A stretch of DNA of 64,000 nt from Bacteriovoracaceae bacterium UBA6144 (GCA_002435705.1 DIVA01000052.1:1-64000), one strand, 5' to 3'. Counted from the stretch's first letter, positions 38,409 to 47,177 are shown. Translations and numbers: made by a program. The notes: generated by a model from the letters alone, not told the origin.

Positions 38409-38732
38409 TCTCTACCTCTCTGCAAAAATGTGTTGATCCAATTTACCCTTAAAAATAACGTGTTGCGCAAAACCACCCCGGACCATGAACTTTTTCCACG
38501 TTTATGGGCCCGAAAAGGCCCTCGCCACAGTAGGGGGTAGCCCTTGTATTGCAATAATCGGGGCATCTTTGGCTGGGCGGAGACTATTGGGTTTTCGATA
38601 GCTTAGTCAATTGATTTCTTACAATTTCTTACAGAGGTGACCAAAAAATGGACACCTGTAAAAACTTCTCACGCTAAGCATTATTTTTTAAACCATGCTA
38701 AAAATCAGATCTCAAAACCAAGGAAAGTTGCC
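38409..38732. other. Long divergent intergenic region between the ATP-grasp operon and glutaminase-like gene 2
   Basis: A 324-base gap without a convincing gene. It holds two tandem copies of ATTTCTTACA (38614-38623 and 38624-38633, one base off perfect phasing), a hairpin AGGTGACC / GGACACCT with one mismatch (38635-38657), a small GGGCC / GGCCC hairpin (38506-38521), and the ribosome site AAGGAAA at 38720. Presumably it carries the promoters of both flanking units; I cannot assign -35 and -10 boxes with confidence. Confidence 0.5.
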
Positions 38733-39431
38733 ATGAAATTAATTTATTTATGCTTATTGGCCCTGAGCACTCAAGCCATGGCTCAGCTCTATTCCCCCTC
38801 CTCCACAGATATTTCAGAGTCTGAGGCAGCAAAGCTCTTTGAGGTTCTTAAAAAAGAAAATGCTCGTATGGATGAGAAAAGTGAATGCTTCGAGCGAGCT
38901 CATATGTGGGCCCTGAGAGCTGAAAATAATCATCAGATAAAAATGGAAAAAGTTTATCTCTTTTTCACTTATAAATTTCAAATGCGCCACCGCGTGACGT
39001 CTCGTTTTGGGCGCCCTTTTACTTGGTGGTTCCACGTTGCTCCAGCGGTGCGCGTGAATGGCGAACTGATGGTGATGGATGCCACTTTCAATGATAAACC
39101 TGAAACCGTTAATGATTGGGCCCGCTCTCTCATGAAAGAGCCTGAAGATTGTGTTGAGATGGAAAACCGTGAGCAGTATGCAGAAGATCGTAATATCTCC
39201 GAAGGCTATCGCCGCACGAACCTTACTAAAAATCAGTGCTACTACATTGCTGCCCCGAGATTTTTTTATCAGCCCTTAGAAATGGGATTTGCTGAGCTCA
39301 ACGGGGGAGTTATGCACGTCAATGACCCGCTCCCAGAGCCAACGGAATGGAGACCGAATACTTTCTTTTGGGCGCTCAATTCTTATAAGCGCAGTGAGCG
39401 CAGGGAAGTTCGTCAGGAAATTGGTTTCTGA
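38733..39431 (+). CDS. Exported protein-glutaminase-like (glutamine deamidase) protein 2
   Basis: From ATG 38733 (AAGGA eight bases upstream; start chosen because the signal peptide MKLIYLCLLALSTQAMA begins there) the protein has 232 residues. It has CFERAH with Cys52, WWFHVAPAV with His101, VMDATF with Asp116 and NDWARS with the conserved Trp, matching the other glutaminase-like gene 7 kb away, but it lacks that protein's 80-residue N-terminal domain. A Cys-rich C-terminal part (C140, C177 region) may be disulfide-bonded. Its last 19 bases overlap the convergent histidine-kinase gene. Confidence 0.72.
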   Translation: MKLIYLCLLALSTQAMAQLYSPSSTDISESEAAKLFEVLKKENARMDEKSECFERAHMWALRAENNHQIKMEKVYLFFTYKFQMRHRVTSRFGRPFTWWFHVAPAVRVNGELMVMDATFNDKPETVNDWARSLMKEPEDCVEMENREQYAEDRNISEGYRRTNLTKNQCYYIAAPRFFYQPLEMGFAELNGGVMHVNDPLPEPTEWRPNTFFWALNSYKRSERREVRQEIGF

Positions 39432-40810
39432 TTAAAAGCAATCTGGATAAGTGTTTGCTGAGGGGAGCTTGTGATGGAGATCTCCGCCTTGTGATACTCA
39501 GCAATTTTTTTAACTAAATATAATCCCAAACCTGTGCCAGGAATCTTGACTTCACCACGCGTGAAGCGCTGTGAATCCATGATGCGTCTAATGACCTCTT
39601 CAGACATGACAGCTCCCGTGTTGGCGACAACAAAAAGAATGTGATCATTTTGTTTTTTGAGTGTCACTTGAATGCTGGTTTGCGGATTTGAATATTTAAT
39701 CGCATTTTCGATAAGATTTTCGAATAAGCACATCAAGAGCTGGCGTTCACCGTTCAGTTCAAAGCCTCCCTCCTGCGAGAGGGAGTGCTCGTCGATGACA
39801 CATCTAAGCGATAGACCTTTGGCGCTTGAGAGAGCAGAAAAGCGAGCGACCGTTTCCGTCAGGATGTCATCCAGATGAACCGGCAGAAAGATGAAGCTTG
39901 CTTGATCAGATTCAACTCGAGAAATGAGCAGCATATCACGCACGAGACTTTTCATGCGCAGGAGTTCCTGATGAAGACTTTCGTGAAACAAATCTATTTC
40001 TGCCTGCGTGCGAGGTTTCGTCTTGAGTACGTCGAGCTCTCCTTTGATAATGGCCAAGGGGGTGTTGAGCTGGTGAGAGGCATTCGCAACGAATTGGTCT
40101 TGGGCATCGATGGTTTTTTTCACTTGTGAAAGCATGACATTAAAAGTTTTGATCAAATCCGAAATTTCATCTCTGGCATCTGGAACAGGGAGTGCCTGAA
40201 AACTTCTGGTGCTAATCAGTTCTCTCATCTTGGTCAGTGCCATTCGAATAGGTTTCAGGGCCTGCCCCACAACGATAAAAGAGCTCATGGCCATGATCAG
40301 GATGCTGAGTGGGATGTAGGTGAGGAGAAACTTGAAAATGCGATTTTGTGATTTGGTTAAGCTCTCAAGCGAGGTGGCGACGATGATGAATCGTTTATCC
40401 TCGAGGGTGAGTTTGAAAAAGCGATATTCCGTTCCATCGATGCGATCGAGACCAAAGTTTTTGACGGGGATAGGAAGAGCTGCACTCCGAAAGGAATAAA
40501 GAGAGCGCTTATTTGCTGAATAGATTTGCACGAAGGTATTTTCAGAATTGAAGGGGAAGTATTTGAGTTCGGCGATGACCTTGGCTTCAAAATCTTCTGG
40601 ATTTATTTCCTTGGTGATAAAGCGCGAGAGATCAATAGCGTAGCTTCTTAAAAATTGATCAAACTCGGCTTCCTCAACGGTCAAATGTTCTTGCACGAGA
40701 TAGAAAGAAAATATGCTCAGGACCAGAGTGACCACTACGGCATAGATAGTTGAAATACGAAAGCGGATACCTGGCCGCCAGTGGCTAAGCCTTCGCAAGA
40801 ATGTAGCCAT
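39413..40810 (-). CDS. Sensor histidine kinase
   Basis: A 465-residue membrane kinase: transmembrane segments at about 17-40 and 160-183 enclose a periplasmic sensor, then a HAMP region (about 184-235), HisKA with His246 (ASHQLNTPLAIIKG), and HATPase with NLIENAIKYS and GTGLGLYLVKKIAEYH. The H box reads HQLNTPL rather than HELRTPL. It overlaps its response regulator by 26 bases, so the two form one operon. The stimulus is not known. Confidence 0.92.
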   Translation of the reverse strand: MATFLRRLSHWRPGIRFRISTIYAVVVTLVLSIFSFYLVQEHLTVEEAEFDQFLRSYAIDLSRFITKEINPEDFEAKVIAELKYFPFNSENTFVQIYSANKRSLYSFRSAALPIPVKNFGLDRIDGTEYRFFKLTLEDKRFIIVATSLESLTKSQNRIFKFLLTYIPLSILIMAMSSFIVVGQALKPIRMALTKMRELISTRSFQALPVPDARDEISDLIKTFNVMLSQVKKTIDAQDQFVANASHQLNTPLAIIKGELDVLKTKPRTQAEIDLFHESLHQELLRMKSLVRDMLLISRVESDQASFIFLPVHLDDILTETVARFSALSSAKGLSLRCVIDEHSLSQEGGFELNGERQLLMCLFENLIENAIKYSNPQTSIQVTLKKQNDHILFVVANTGAVMSEEVIRRIMDSQRFTRGEVKIPGTGLGLYLVKKIAEYHKAEISITSSPQQTLIQIAFNQKPIS

Positions 40811-41456
40811 GTCCGATCACGGTCTTGATCATCTTAGTGGCAGAGCCTTGGTCTATTTTTTTGCGCAAGTGATTGACGTACACATCAATGACGTTGGATT
40901 CCGGATCAAACTCATGGCCCCAGACTTCGCGAGCGATTTTATTACGATCAAGGGATTGATCGATGTGTCTCAAAAAGAGCTCCAAAAGTGCAAATTCGCG
41001 GGTCGTGAGATCAATTAATTTTCCACTTCGAAAAACGGTGCGCTTGATTAGATCCATCTCAAGTTCACCATTCTTTAAGTGCGTTTGAGCATCAAGGCTT
41101 CTGCGAGTGAGGGCACGCATGCGTGCGAGGAGTTCATTGAAGTCAAAAGGCTTAGTGAGGTAGTCATCTGCGCCGGCATCAAGACCAGAGATCTTGTCTT
41201 GTGTGGTTCCAAGGGCCGTGAGCATCATGATGGGACCGTTGAATCCATTGCTTCTGATTTTTTTAGTCAGCGCTTTGCCATCAATATCCGGAAGCATCAA
41301 ATCCACTAAGAGCATTTCATAACTTTTATGACTGATTTTTTCTAGAGCATCGAGGGCATTAGGAGCGGAATCGACTTCATGGCCGTGCTCTCTTAGGCCT
41401 TGCTCAATGAAGGCTGCCATTTTCACTTCATCTTCAACAATAAGAATTCGACTCAT
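40785..41456 (-). CDS. OmpR/PhoB-family response regulator
   Basis: A 223-residue regulator with receiver domain (IVEDE at 6-10, phospho-acceptor Asp52 in LLVDLMLPDIDG, TKPFDF with the conserved Lys near 102) and a winged-helix DNA-binding domain (about 125-220) with LTTREFALLELFLRH and VDVYVNHLRKKID. It is the first gene of the two-component operon; AGAGG precedes the ATG. Target genes are unknown; the adjacent glutaminase-like gene is a candidate only by position. Confidence 0.94.
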   Translation of the reverse strand: MSRILIVEDEVKMAAFIEQGLREHGHEVDSAPNALDALEKISHKSYEMLLVDLMLPDIDGKALTKKIRSNGFNGPIMMLTALGTTQDKISGLDAGADDYLTKPFDFNELLARMRALTRRSLDAQTHLKNGELEMDLIKRTVFRSGKLIDLTTREFALLELFLRHIDQSLDRNKIAREVWGHEFDPESNVIDVYVNHLRKKIDQGSATKMIKTVIGHGYILAKA

Positions 41457-41529
41457 ATAATTACCTCTACTCTGTGGAGGAGCCCATAATCTTATAAGGA
41501 GAGGGGGGTTGGAAAGTTAAAAAGATAAG

Positions 41530-41606
41530 TGGTAGCAGTGGGCAGGATCGAACTGCCGACCTTAGCGTTATGAATGCTACGCTCTAACCATCTGAGCTAC
41601 ACTGCC
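41530..41606 (-). tRNA. tRNA with CAU anticodon, probably elongator tRNA-Met
   Basis: The reverse strand folds as a full cloverleaf: acceptor GGCAGTG / CACTGCT, D arm GCTC...GAGC, anticodon loop TTCATAA (anticodon CAT at 41570-41572), variable AGGTC, T arm GGCAG TTCGATC CTGCC, discriminator A, and an encoded CCA. The anticodon stem has an A-C mismatch at 31:39. GTAGCTCAG and the variable loop look like elongator Met, but a CAU anticodon could also be tRNA-Ile2 after lysidine modification, which is relevant because tilS lies next to it on the other strand. Confidence 0.92.
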
Positions 41607-41703
41607 ACACAAGATCTCGCGCTTAATATAGTGGGGAAGTTGTGGGCCTGTCAACGCGAACTGGGGGCAAGACAAGTAAATCTCACTAGTTTATTGTGGG
41701 GGC

Positions 41704-42915
41704 ATGACTTCTTATCAAAAGCTTTTTTATCGCCATGTTGAAGGTTTCTTAACCACCCATCATCCGCACTTTTCCCACTCTGTGATGGTGGCCGTTTCTG
41801 GTGGTGTAGACTCTATGCTGCTCTTGGAGTGGGCAGCGTGGATGAAAGAGCAGCAAAGGCTGCAGTCTGTGAGAGTTGTGACGGTGCACCATAATACTCG
41901 TACAGGTCAAGACGAGGAAGTTGAGTTAGTTGTTCGCCGCGCAAAAGAGCTCGGACTGGAAGTGGTGGTGGTGCAACGTGAGGAAGAAGGTCCTCGAGAT
42001 GAGTTGACCCTTAGAGAGTTTCGTTATCAACAGCTTTTCAGTTTTCTTAAGGCCGATGAAGAGTTGTGGATGGCCCATCATCTCGATGACTCTTGGGAAT
42101 GGGCGCAGCTGCAGATGAGTCGCTCCTCGGAAGCTAAAGCAGTGCTAGGGATTCCGCTCAAATCGGGCCCGATTGTGAGACCTTTTTTAGCTGTGACGAA
42201 AAAACAAATTCTCACTCTTGCCCATCAGTTAAAAATTGAATGGAGAGAAGATCCCACGAACGCTCAGGCCGGATACGCGCGTTTTCTTTTTCGCCACACA
42301 CTGGCCCCCCAAATTTCCCATGAACATCCTCAGTTTCTCAAGCACTACGCCTATCGTTCTCAGCGCTTGGCAGAGAGTCTAGGGTTGGCGCTCAAGAAAA
42401 AAAGCCTCTATCAAATTGATCGTTCAAAAACGGCATCGCTGATTCGTGGGGCCTGCCCTGAGCAGGTTTTAATTGATGAAGTCAAACAGCTCTCGCGCTC
42501 TCGGAGAGGCTCACTGCATCGCGAGGCTCAGAAAATTCTCAAGGCGCTTGAGAATGGTAAACGAGGACCATTTACTCTCTCAGGCGGAGTAAGAGTCAGC
42601 CTGTATTCAGGCTGGATTTGGATTTATTCCCAAGATTTCACTCCGCCTCCATTTCCCGCATCGCTCAAGTATGAAAAGATGAACCGCTCTGAATTTGAGG
42701 CGAAACTCAACACTGCTTTAGGCCAAAAGCTTTTCTGTACACCCTTTTGGGTGGCCTTTGATTCCGAGAGAAATGGTCGGAATATCCTCGTCACTGAATC
42801 GAAAGACGCTCTGTGGGCGGCACTTCCTGAGAATCTTTCTCTTATCAGTGCGCCAAAACTTTTGCAGCGCTGGAAGGATCCTCAACAAATCCTCTCATTG
42901 GCCTTTCCTTGGTGA
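41704..42915 (+). CDS. tilS: tRNA(Ile)-lysidine synthase
   Basis: Converts C34 of tRNA-Ile2(CAU) to lysidine so that it reads AUA. The 403-residue protein has the PP-loop SGGVDS (32-37), HHNTR and AHHLDDSWEWAQLQMSR, which replaces the usual HxxDDQxET, then a C-terminal tail (about 250-403) of TilS-type substrate-binding sequence. GGGGGC lies just before the ATG. It is divergent from a CAU tRNA gene 97 bases away. Confidence 0.86.
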   Translation: MTSYQKLFYRHVEGFLTTHHPHFSHSVMVAVSGGVDSMLLLEWAAWMKEQQRLQSVRVVTVHHNTRTGQDEEVELVVRRAKELGLEVVVVQREEEGPRDELTLREFRYQQLFSFLKADEELWMAHHLDDSWEWAQLQMSRSSEAKAVLGIPLKSGPIVRPFLAVTKKQILTLAHQLKIEWREDPTNAQAGYARFLFRHTLAPQISHEHPQFLKHYAYRSQRLAESLGLALKKKSLYQIDRSKTASLIRGACPEQVLIDEVKQLSRSRRGSLHREAQKILKALENGKRGPFTLSGGVRVSLYSGWIWIYSQDFTPPPFPASLKYEKMNRSEFEAKLNTALGQKLFCTPFWVAFDSERNGRNILVTESKDALWAALPENLSLISAPKLLQRWKDPQQILSLAFPW

Positions 42916-42924
42916 ATCTGAGAC

Positions 42925-42953
42925 TTGCTCTGGCATAGTGGTAAGACTAGAAT
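42925..42953 (+). promoter_or_regulatory. Candidate sigma-70-type promoter of ftsH
   Basis: TTGCTC (42925-42930) and TAGAAT (42948-42953) are 17 bases apart and lie 52 bases before the ftsH ATG. Confidence 0.4.
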
Positions 42954-43005
42954 AATTGAAGCACTTTGAGGGTGCCTTTCAATTTTCGCCACAAAAGGCC
43001 TATGT

Positions 43006-44886
43006 ATGAAGCGTCAGCAAAAAACTTTACTCCTTTGGGTCGTCGTCATTCTCATGATGGCTTTCATCATGAAGACGGTGGAGCAAACCCAAAAACCATC
43101 ACGGACCATTACCTTTTCTCAGTTCATCCAAGCCGTGGAAAATGACAACATTCAAGACGTCACTTTTCAAGGCGAGGCGACTATCCTTGGTCGATTCAAA
43201 GAAGGCTACGAGAACGGCTCGCAGTTTGAACTGACTGGCAACACTGGGGATGAAACTTTTCGCATTCTCAAGGCCAAAGGAATTATTCCTAACTACAAAA
43301 AAGAAGAGAAGCAGGGTCTCTTGAGCAGTATGCTCATCAACTGGCTGCCGATGATCATCCTTTTTGTTGTTTTCTATTTCTTCCTGAGACAACTCCAATC
43401 CGGCGGTGGCAAGGCCATGAGCTTTGGTAAGGCCCGCACGAAAATGCTGACGGAAAACGATAAGAAAGTGACCTTCGCCGATGTGGCCGGAGTGGAAGAA
43501 GCCAAAGAAGAGTTGGTGGAGATCGTCGACTTCTTGAAAGATCCTAAAAAATACACCGCTCTGGGTGGAAAAATCCCTAAGGGCTGTTTGCTCGTTGGTC
43601 CTCCCGGAACAGGTAAGACCCTTCTCGCTCGTGCTGTGGCCGGTGAAGCGGGTGTGCCTTTCTTCTCCATCTCAGGTTCTGATTTTGTGGAGATGTTTGT
43701 GGGTGTGGGTGCGAGTCGCGTGCGTGATCTTTTTGAGCAGGGTAAGAAGTCTGCTCCTTGTATTATTTTTATTGATGAGATCGATGCTGTTGGTCGCCAC
43801 CGCGGTGCTGGCATGGGCGGCGGTCACGATGAGCGTGAACAAACTCTCAACCAACTTCTGGTGGAGATGGATGGCTTTGAAGGCAACGATGGCGTCATCA
43901 TCATGGCCGCGACTAACCGTATCGATGTGCTAGATCCAGCCCTGCTTCGCCCGGGACGTTTTGATCGTCGTGTCACTGTGGGTCGTCCGGATGTGCGTGG
44001 ACGTTTACAGATTCTTAAAGTTCACACTCGTAAAACTCCGCTTGAAGCCAATATTGATCTTGAAGTGATCGCTAAAGGCACACCTGGTTTCACGGGAGCA
44101 GACCTCGCCAATCTGGTGAACGAAGCGGCTTTGCTTGCGGCCCGAGATGGCAAGAAGCAACTTTTCCATGTGGATTTTGAAAATGCTAAAGATAAGGTGC
44201 TGATGGGCGTGGCCCGTAAGTCCATGGTGATCTCTGATAAAGAGAAGAAAGTCACTGCTTACCATGAAGCGGGACACACACTGGTGGGTCTCAATCTGCC
44301 GCAAACCGACCCCATTCACAAAGTCTCTATCATTCCTCGCGGTATGGCCTTAGGTGTGACTCAAACATTGCCTAATGAAGACATGCTCAATCTGACGAAA
44401 GAGAAAGCCGAGAATTGGATCTCATTTTTGATGGGAGGCCGTTGCGCGGAAGAGATTATTTTTCAAGAATTCACCAATGGAGCTTCTAATGACATTGAGC
44501 GCGCCACAGATCTGGCGCGGAATATGGTGTGCACTTGGGGCATGAGTAAACTGGGTCCCATCAACTTTGCTCAACGTGGTAACGCAAATATCTATGGTGG
44601 CTCAGATGCCGCTCAGATGTCTGACGAGACAGCCAAGCGCATTGATACTGAGATCGCCAACCTCATTCAAGTCAACTATGAAAAAGCCAAATCAATTCTT
44701 CAAGAAAATGCCGATGCTCTTCATCGCATTGCTGAAGGTCTGATGGTTTGGGAAACACTCGATTCCACGCAGATTGGAAAACTTATTCGTGGGGAAGATA
44801 TCGGGGTGCCGATCATCACACCCAAGAAAAAAGAAGAACCAGTGGCCAGTGTGAATCTAATGGGTAGTAAAGTCGCTCCTGCATGA
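43006..44886 (+). CDS. ftsH: ATP-dependent zinc metalloprotease FtsH
   Basis: Inner-membrane AAA+ protease that degrades membrane proteins and regulators such as LpxC in other bacteria. The 626-residue protein has two transmembrane segments (about 8-25 and 113-130), Walker A GPPGTGKT (198-205), Walker B IIFIDEIDAVG, the SRH arginines (NRIDVLDPALLRPGRFDRR), and the zinc site HEAGH at 420-424. AAAGG precedes the ATG. Length is usual. Its stop overlaps folP by four bases. Confidence 0.98.
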   Translation: MKRQQKTLLLWVVVILMMAFIMKTVEQTQKPSRTITFSQFIQAVENDNIQDVTFQGEATILGRFKEGYENGSQFELTGNTGDETFRILKAKGIIPNYKKEEKQGLLSSMLINWLPMIILFVVFYFFLRQLQSGGGKAMSFGKARTKMLTENDKKVTFADVAGVEEAKEELVEIVDFLKDPKKYTALGGKIPKGCLLVGPPGTGKTLLARAVAGEAGVPFFSISGSDFVEMFVGVGASRVRDLFEQGKKSAPCIIFIDEIDAVGRHRGAGMGGGHDEREQTLNQLLVEMDGFEGNDGVIIMAATNRIDVLDPALLRPGRFDRRVTVGRPDVRGRLQILKVHTRKTPLEANIDLEVIAKGTPGFTGADLANLVNEAALLAARDGKKQLFHVDFENAKDKVLMGVARKSMVISDKEKKVTAYHEAGHTLVGLNLPQTDPIHKVSIIPRGMALGVTQTLPNEDMLNLTKEKAENWISFLMGGRCAEEIIFQEFTNGASNDIERATDLARNMVCTWGMSKLGPINFAQRGNANIYGGSDAAQMSDETAKRIDTEIANLIQVNYEKAKSILQENADALHRIAEGLMVWETLDSTQIGKLIRGEDIGVPIITPKKKEEPVASVNLMGSKVAPA

Positions 44887-45758
44887 GTTTTTCTTTACAC
44901 CATCAAAAAATGCTCAGCGTGGGAGTGATTAACCTCACTCCCAATTCATTTAGTGACGGTCAAGCACAGAGAGCAGGTCTGGTTTTAAAGAAGCTTCAGG
45001 AATGGAGTTTCTGTGATGTGATTGACGTGGGAGCCGAGTCGACAGCTCCTCATAATGCCCCCATTAGTTTTGAAGAAGAAAAGAAACGCCTAGAGACAGA
45101 ACTTCTCCCCTATCTTTCTGAGTGGCCGGATTCTATCACCTTAAGTCTTGATACCTATCGGCTGGAGACGATCAAATGGTTTCTCGGTCAGTGTCCTGGG
45201 CATATAAAAATAATCTGGAACGACATCTCTGGTCTTGTCGATCATGATCTCTGCTCCTTTTTAGCTGATCATCCGGATCTTAAATATGTGTTGAGCTTTA
45301 ATCCCATGCGCTCTCGGAAAAATGTGCAATCCCATATGGATTTTTCTATTGAAGCTCCAATTGTTGATGCATTTAAACAGTTCTTTGAAGAGAGCTTCAA
45401 TCAACTGATAAAAAAAAATGTATACTCACAAGTAATTGCTGACCCAGTTTTTGGGTTTGCTAAAACTCGTGAGCAAAACCATCGCTTGTGTCGAGAGTTG
45501 CCGGATTTAATGGAAAGCTTTGCTTGTCCGCGCTGGATGTGGGGAGTCTCAAGAAAGCGGTTTATGCGTTTTCCTGAAACACTCAATGCTAAAGAAGTGA
45601 ACAATCAGGAACTTCTCGATGCCCAAGCCTTGCTCTTGTATCAGCATTGGTTACAAAAACTGACTCAGCCGCACACCATTTATGTGCGCACCCATAGGCC
45701 TTATACTTTAGGTGCTTTGAAATCTTTTGAAGAGATGCAGCAAGAATGGATGAAGTGA
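44883..45758 (+). CDS. folP: Dihydropteroate synthase
   Basis: Condenses p-aminobenzoate with the pterin pyrophosphate. The 291-residue protein has SVGVINLTPNSFSDG, the pyrophosphate-binding VIDVGAESTAP, WNDISG, a DPVFGFAKT block standing for the usual DPGxGFxKT, SRKRFM and the C-terminal VRTHRP. It is somewhat divergent but all blocks are in order. ATGA overlap with ftsH as in many bacteria (ftsH-folP), and overlap with the next small gene by 13 bases. Confidence 0.92.
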   Translation: MSFSLHHQKMLSVGVINLTPNSFSDGQAQRAGLVLKKLQEWSFCDVIDVGAESTAPHNAPISFEEEKKRLETELLPYLSEWPDSITLSLDTYRLETIKWFLGQCPGHIKIIWNDISGLVDHDLCSFLADHPDLKYVLSFNPMRSRKNVQSHMDFSIEAPIVDAFKQFFEESFNQLIKKNVYSQVIADPVFGFAKTREQNHRLCRELPDLMESFACPRWMWGVSRKRFMRFPETLNAKEVNNQELLDAQALLLYQHWLQKLTQPHTIYVRTHRPYTLGALKSFEEMQQEWMK

Positions 45759-46132
45759 AGTTAAAAAAAATTCGCTTTCACATTATTAATCCTCAGGCCT
45801 GGGAGTCCTTTCTTAGTGATGTGATGGATCTCCCCGTTTCCCCTACGGAACTCGGGTTAGAAGTGGAATGCTCGGGTATTTGTTTCCACCTCCACACCGC
45901 CCCGACTTCAGGAATTGAGTGGGAGTTCTCGCTGCCTCTCTCTGAGCGAGAGATTATCCTCTCCCGCTGGAGTTTTTATCAATACCGTTCAGGGGGAGAG
46001 GTCTCTTTAAGCTCTGCCAATGATTCACTTCGTTTTCAAATTGATGCTCAGTCAAGTGTGGTGGTTAACTTTGAATCTCTTCACATCTGTGAACCAGCGA
46101 AGAGTGAGAATGACACTGTAAGAAACTTTTAG
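45746..46132 (+). CDS. Small protein, possibly VOC (glyoxalase)-like
   Basis: A 128-residue protein with no recognised family. The start KIRFHIINPQAWESFLSDVM resembles one half of a vicinal-oxygen-chelate (glyoxalase/bleomycin-resistance) module, and FHLHTAPTSGIEWEFSL could be its second strand pair. No metal ligand set is evident. It overlaps folP and probably shares its mRNA. Confidence 0.55.
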   Translation: MDEVKLKKIRFHIINPQAWESFLSDVMDLPVSPTELGLEVECSGICFHLHTAPTSGIEWEFSLPLSEREIILSRWSFYQYRSGGEVSLSSANDSLRFQIDAQSSVVVNFESLHICEPAKSENDTVRNF

Positions 46133-46222
46133 TTGTCACATAATTGTCGAACAAGAAAGAATCTACTCCAGCTTTAGGTCAAAACGACTTAAAAATATTC
46201 TTTATGGGAAAAGGATTTCCGT

Positions 46223-47095
46223 ATGAAACTCGTGCACGCATTTCTGCTTCTAGTCTCTTTAGTTTTGGTCACGGCCCAAACTCAAGCTCGCGATAAAGTC
46301 ATTTACGGTGATGATAACCGTCTCGATGTTTTTGAATCAACGAATTCTCTTCACGTTCAGCTTGCTCGCTCTACAGCTGCTATGATCCCAGGCTCAAATT
46401 TGAGATCTGAAAATGGAATGGTTCAGATTGCTGGTCCTTCTATGGCTTCTCGTGGGTTCTGCTCTCAGGAACGCTTTAGTAACCAATCTACAGCTGCTAA
46501 CTGCTCTGGCTTTTTGGTCGGCTCAAAATATATCGTAACAGCTGGTCACTGTATCCGCTCACAAATGGACTGCGCGAGCTATAAGTGGGTTTTCGATTAT
46601 AAAGTTGATAACGCAACTCAGTCACAAGTGAGTGTTGAGTCTGATAGTGTGTATAGCTGTACTCGCATCATCTCTCGTAAGCTCGATAACGGTGGTGAGC
46701 AAGATGACTACGCATTGATCGAGCTTGACCGTGCTGTAACAGATCGCGATGTGCTCCAGTTCAGAACTTCTGGTCGTCCCCAAGTTGGTGATGACCTCGT
46801 GGTGATCGGTCACCCTACAGGTCTTCCAACCAAGATTGCTGACAATGCGAAAATTCGCTCACTCAATACAAAGTACTTCGTGGCTAACCTCGACACTTAC
46901 GGCGGGAACTCTGGTTCAGCTGTTTTCAATAACAGAACTGGTATCATTGAAGGGATCCTCGTTCGTGGTGAAAACGATTACGTTTACGATAACGCTCGTG
47001 GCTGTCGTGCTTCAAACTACTGTCCTGACACGGGCTGCCGTGGAGAGGATGTGGTTTACATCACCAACGTTCCTGGTCTTTCCCAAATTCGCTAA
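46223..47095 (+). CDS. Exported trypsin-like serine protease (S1, V8-like)
   Basis: A 290-residue protein with signal peptide (cut near TQTQA, about residue 22), and the triad His109 (VTAGHC), Asp162 (DDYALIELD) and Ser230 (GGNSGSAVF). A propeptide of about 60 residues precedes the protease domain; six or more Cys could form disulfides (C80, C94, C110, C117, C146 and a C-terminal cluster). AAAAGG precedes the ATG; a strong terminator follows. Likely secreted or periplasmic. Confidence 0.92.
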   Translation: MKLVHAFLLLVSLVLVTAQTQARDKVIYGDDNRLDVFESTNSLHVQLARSTAAMIPGSNLRSENGMVQIAGPSMASRGFCSQERFSNQSTAANCSGFLVGSKYIVTAGHCIRSQMDCASYKWVFDYKVDNATQSQVSVESDSVYSCTRIISRKLDNGGEQDDYALIELDRAVTDRDVLQFRTSGRPQVGDDLVVIGHPTGLPTKIADNAKIRSLNTKYFVANLDTYGGNSGSAVFNNRTGIIEGILVRGENDYVYDNARGCRASNYCPDTGCRGEDVVYITNVPGLSQIR

Positions 47096-47119
47096 TCAAT
47101 ATTTGATTTAATTGCATGG

Positions 47120-47146
47120 GCCCTCACAGAAATGTGAGGGCTTTTT
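47120..47146 (+). terminator. Rho-independent terminator after the S1 protease gene
   Basis: Nine-pair stem GCCCTCACA / TGTGAGGGC closed by a GAAA tetraloop, then five T at 47142-47146. Confidence 0.93.
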
Positions 47147-47148
47147 AT

Positions 47149-47177
47149 TTGACGGACGCCAGAGAGTGTCGTGCAAT
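47149..47177 (+). promoter_or_regulatory. Candidate promoter of the second subtilase gene
   Basis: TTGACG (47149-47154) and TGCAAT (47172-47177) are separated by 17 bases. The -10 matches consensus at four positions only. Confidence 0.35.

Noticed and set aside
38506..38521. GGGCC / GGCCC hairpin as a terminator
   Set aside because: Only five pairs, no T run in either direction, and it lies upstream of both flanking genes.
42953..42984. Bulged stem after tilS as a rho-independent terminator
   Set aside because: The stem has a two-base bulge, the U tract is weak, and it overlaps the likely ftsH promoter.
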